A stretch of 5,834 nt of DNA from Nitrospirota bacterium. Its GTDB lineage: Bacteria; Nitrospirota; Thermodesulfovibrionia; Thermodesulfovibrionales; JdFR-86. The translations under genes were made by a program, and so were the position numbers. Of this stretch, positions 4,227 to 5,834 are shown piece after piece; the first letter of the stretch is position 1; the number at the start of each line of letters is the position of its first letter. A model generated the notes under the pieces. The model saw only the letters and a list, made by a program, of their open reading frames with translations, was not told the origin of the DNA and made no database searches. The stretch is taken from the NCBI GenBank assembly GCA_030667205.1, contig DAOUWH010000119.1:1-5834 (forward strand), read 5' to 3'.

Positions 4227-5834
4227 ATGAAGACTAAACGAACTATCGCCCTGAGTCTGACTGTCGTGGTTCTTTTTATCTTTACCGTTGGACAGGGCTC
4301 CGTATGGGTGTGGTTCCTCTTTTCACAGAAATGGCACAACCAGGGGCTGCTTGAGAACAAGATGCGGTTTGCCGCAAATTTCATGGCAGATTCCTCGATG
4401 GAAGCCCTCATGGGGGATGACGCTCAGGCCCTCGATAGATACCTCGGCGGAATCTCGGCAAACGAGGATGTGCTTTCGGTAAAAATCCTTGACAAGGACG
4501 GCACGGTGGTCGCCGAGAAGGAGTTCATGGTGGAGGAAAGGGACGGCTCCTTCAAAATCCCCCTTTATATGCCCTGGGTCAATAAGCTCACGGTGCCTGT
4601 CATGTCGGGCCCGGCGCACATAGGCGACATAGAGCTTCTTTACAGCGGCCGCGAGGTAAACGCAGTCATGCTGCGCATGATGACGATTCCGACGCTCATT
4701 GAGGGAGTGGTCATCTTTCTGGTAATAGTCGGTATATTTTTCCACCTGCACAGGACCGTGGGCAAGCCCCTGGGCGTAATTGAGGAGCATATAGGCAGGG
4801 CCACCAAAGGAGACCTTACGGTCGAGATACCCGACTGCGGCAACAACGAGATAGGCGTTATAGCAAAGGGATTAAGGTTCCTCGTTGGAACGCTTCTTAT
4901 GAACATCTCAAAAATAAACCAGACAGCCGCAAACGTGGCCACGGTCTCCAAAGAGCTCAACGGGACGTTCAAGAGCGTAAATGCCGTCATTAAAGAGCAG
5001 TCCGTTTCCACGGACAATATCGCCAAGTCCTTGAGGCAGGCCAGCGATGCATCTCGCGACATTACCGAAAGCACGGAGAAGCTCTCGGAATTTTCCGGGG
5101 ATAACGTCTCTTTTCTGCTTGAGGTGAAGTCGACATCCGAGGAAATAGTCTCCAACACCAACAGGCTTTTCAAGGCCTCGGAAGACTCTTATTCGGTCGT
5201 GGCGGAGATGTCGCAGACCTCCAAGGTGGTGTCCCGGAACAGCCAGGACGTGCTCTCTTCGGTCGACGGGACGCTGGTTTCTATCGAGGAGCTAAGGGCC
5301 TCGGTGAAGGAGGTCGAAAGGAACGCCAAGGAGTCTACGGCACTTGCAGCTGACGTAAGGGAAAAGGCAGCGATGGAAGGCACCCTGGTCGTTGCAGACG
5401 CCATCGAGGGCATGGAAAATATATCCAGCAGGGTACAGCAGGCCGTGGATATGGTCGAGCAACTCGGCGCCCGCTCCACCGATGTGCAGAAGATGCTTTT
5501 GGTCATACGCGAGGTGACCGAGCAGACAAACCTCCTGAGCCTTAACGCCGCGATACTGGCCGAGCAGGCCGGTGAGTTCGGAAAGGGGTTTGCGGTCGTT
5601 GCCGACGAGATGAGAGCCCTCAGCGACAGGACGGTGGCCTCCACAAAGGAGATCGCCGGCATCGTTAAAACGATACAGGATGAAACACAGGGCGTTGTGT
5701 TTGCCATCAAAGAGGGCATGGAGATGGTCAACGCCGGAAGCGCACTTGTGTACAAGGTCGGCGAATCCATGGGCGTTATCCTCGAGGCAGCGGCCAAGTC
5801 TTCCACTATGGCGAAGGCTATCGAAAGCGCAACG
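4227..5834 (+). CDS. Second methyl-accepting chemotaxis receptor, no heme motif (3' end outside window)
   Basis: An open frame of 536 codons without a stop, running off the window end. Parts seen: TM1 about 7-32; periplasmic sensor about 33-152; TM2 about 153-173 (LIEGVVIFLVIVGIFFHL); HAMP about 174-228 (KPLGVIEEHIGRATKGDLTV, then NNEIGVIAKGL); signalling coiled coil from about 230, with the tip EQTNLLSLNAAILAEQAGE ending at E450 and then GKGFAVVADEMRALSDRT. It is a paralogue of the upstream receptor: the stretch from 349 to 450 aligns without gaps to 364-465 of that protein, and the sensors share YMP[LW][IV]N[RK]. The second sensor has no cysteine, so it cannot bind heme c in the same way. 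VLSVKILDKDGTVV is reminiscent of Cache/PAS-type sensors. The start is set by AAGG at 4216-4219. Whether it too ends in a PhnD-like domain cannot be seen. Receptor identity is firm; ligand unknown. Confidence 0.93.
   Translation, partial: MKTKRTIALSLTVVVLFIFTVGQGSVWVWFLFSQKWHNQGLLENKMRFAANFMADSSMEALMGDDAQALDRYLGGISANEDVLSVKILDKDGTVVAEKEFMVEERDGSFKIPLYMPWVNKLTVPVMSGPAHIGDIELLYSGREVNAVMLRMMTIPTLIEGVVIFLVIVGIFFHLHRTVGKPLGVIEEHIGRATKGDLTVEIPDCGNNEIGVIAKGLRFLVGTLLMNISKINQTAANVATVSKELNGTFKSVNAVIKEQSVSTDNIAKSLRQASDASRDITESTEKLSEFSGDNVSFLLEVKSTSEEIVSNTNRLFKASEDSYSVVAEMSQTSKVVSRNSQDVLSSVDGTLVSIEELRASVKEVERNAKESTALAADVREKAAMEGTLVVADAIEGMENISSRVQQAVDMVEQLGARSTDVQKMLLVIREVTEQTNLLSLNAAILAEQAGEFGKGFAVVADEMRALSDRTVASTKEIAGIVKTIQDETQGVVFAIKEGMEMVNAGSALVYKVGESMGVILEAAAKSSTMAKAIESAT

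Noticed and set aside
5189..5806. Antisense open frame opposite receptor 2
   Set aside because: Shadow of the sense coiled coil, with the same Ser-rich low-complexity look and no start context.

Overview
The window reads as part of a bacterial chromosome of moderately high GC. Its genes favour GAG, CTC, AGG and ATA codons. That codon use, a periplasmic c-type heme motif and very long chemoreceptors suggest a Nitrospirota or Desulfobacterota (former Deltaproteobacteria) type of organism. This assignment is an inference from style, not from any marker gene.

Layout: (1) bases 1-491 hold the C-terminal end of a transketolase that begins outside the window. (2) Bases 495-669 are a short, very AT-rich spacer (about 25% GC over 541-669) with a perfect TATAAT box and a small inverted repeat; it probably carries the promoter of the next operon. 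(3) Bases 670-1362 encode a CheW coupling protein with an unusual 85-residue N-terminal extension: a lysine-rich head, then an acidic Glu/Ala/Pro tail. (4) Bases 1359-4214 encode a 951-residue chemoreceptor with an ATGA overlap to cheW. It has a periplasmic sensor with a CHACH heme-c motif, a HAMP domain and a very long signalling hairpin. After the hairpin comes a complete PhnD-type (phosphonate/phosphite/phosphate) substrate-binding domain. (5) Bases 4227-5834 encode a second, related chemoreceptor without the heme motif, running off the window end.

Genes 3-5 are on one strand, overlapping or 12 bp apart, and look like one operon: one coupler and two receptors. The receptors have exactly the same HAMP-to-tip spacing (242 residues) and share the same non-standard hairpin tip. 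They are therefore likely to sit in the same array and use the adjacent CheW. No CheA, CheY, CheR or CheB is visible.

The strongest observation is the fourth gene. Its order of parts places a normally periplasmic ligand-binding fold at the cytoplasmic end of a heme-bearing receptor, so it may be a two-input receptor (outside redox or gas, inside oxyanion or phosphonate-like ligand). The receptor also contains four phased 28-residue repeats on each arm of its hairpin, placed symmetrically about the tip.
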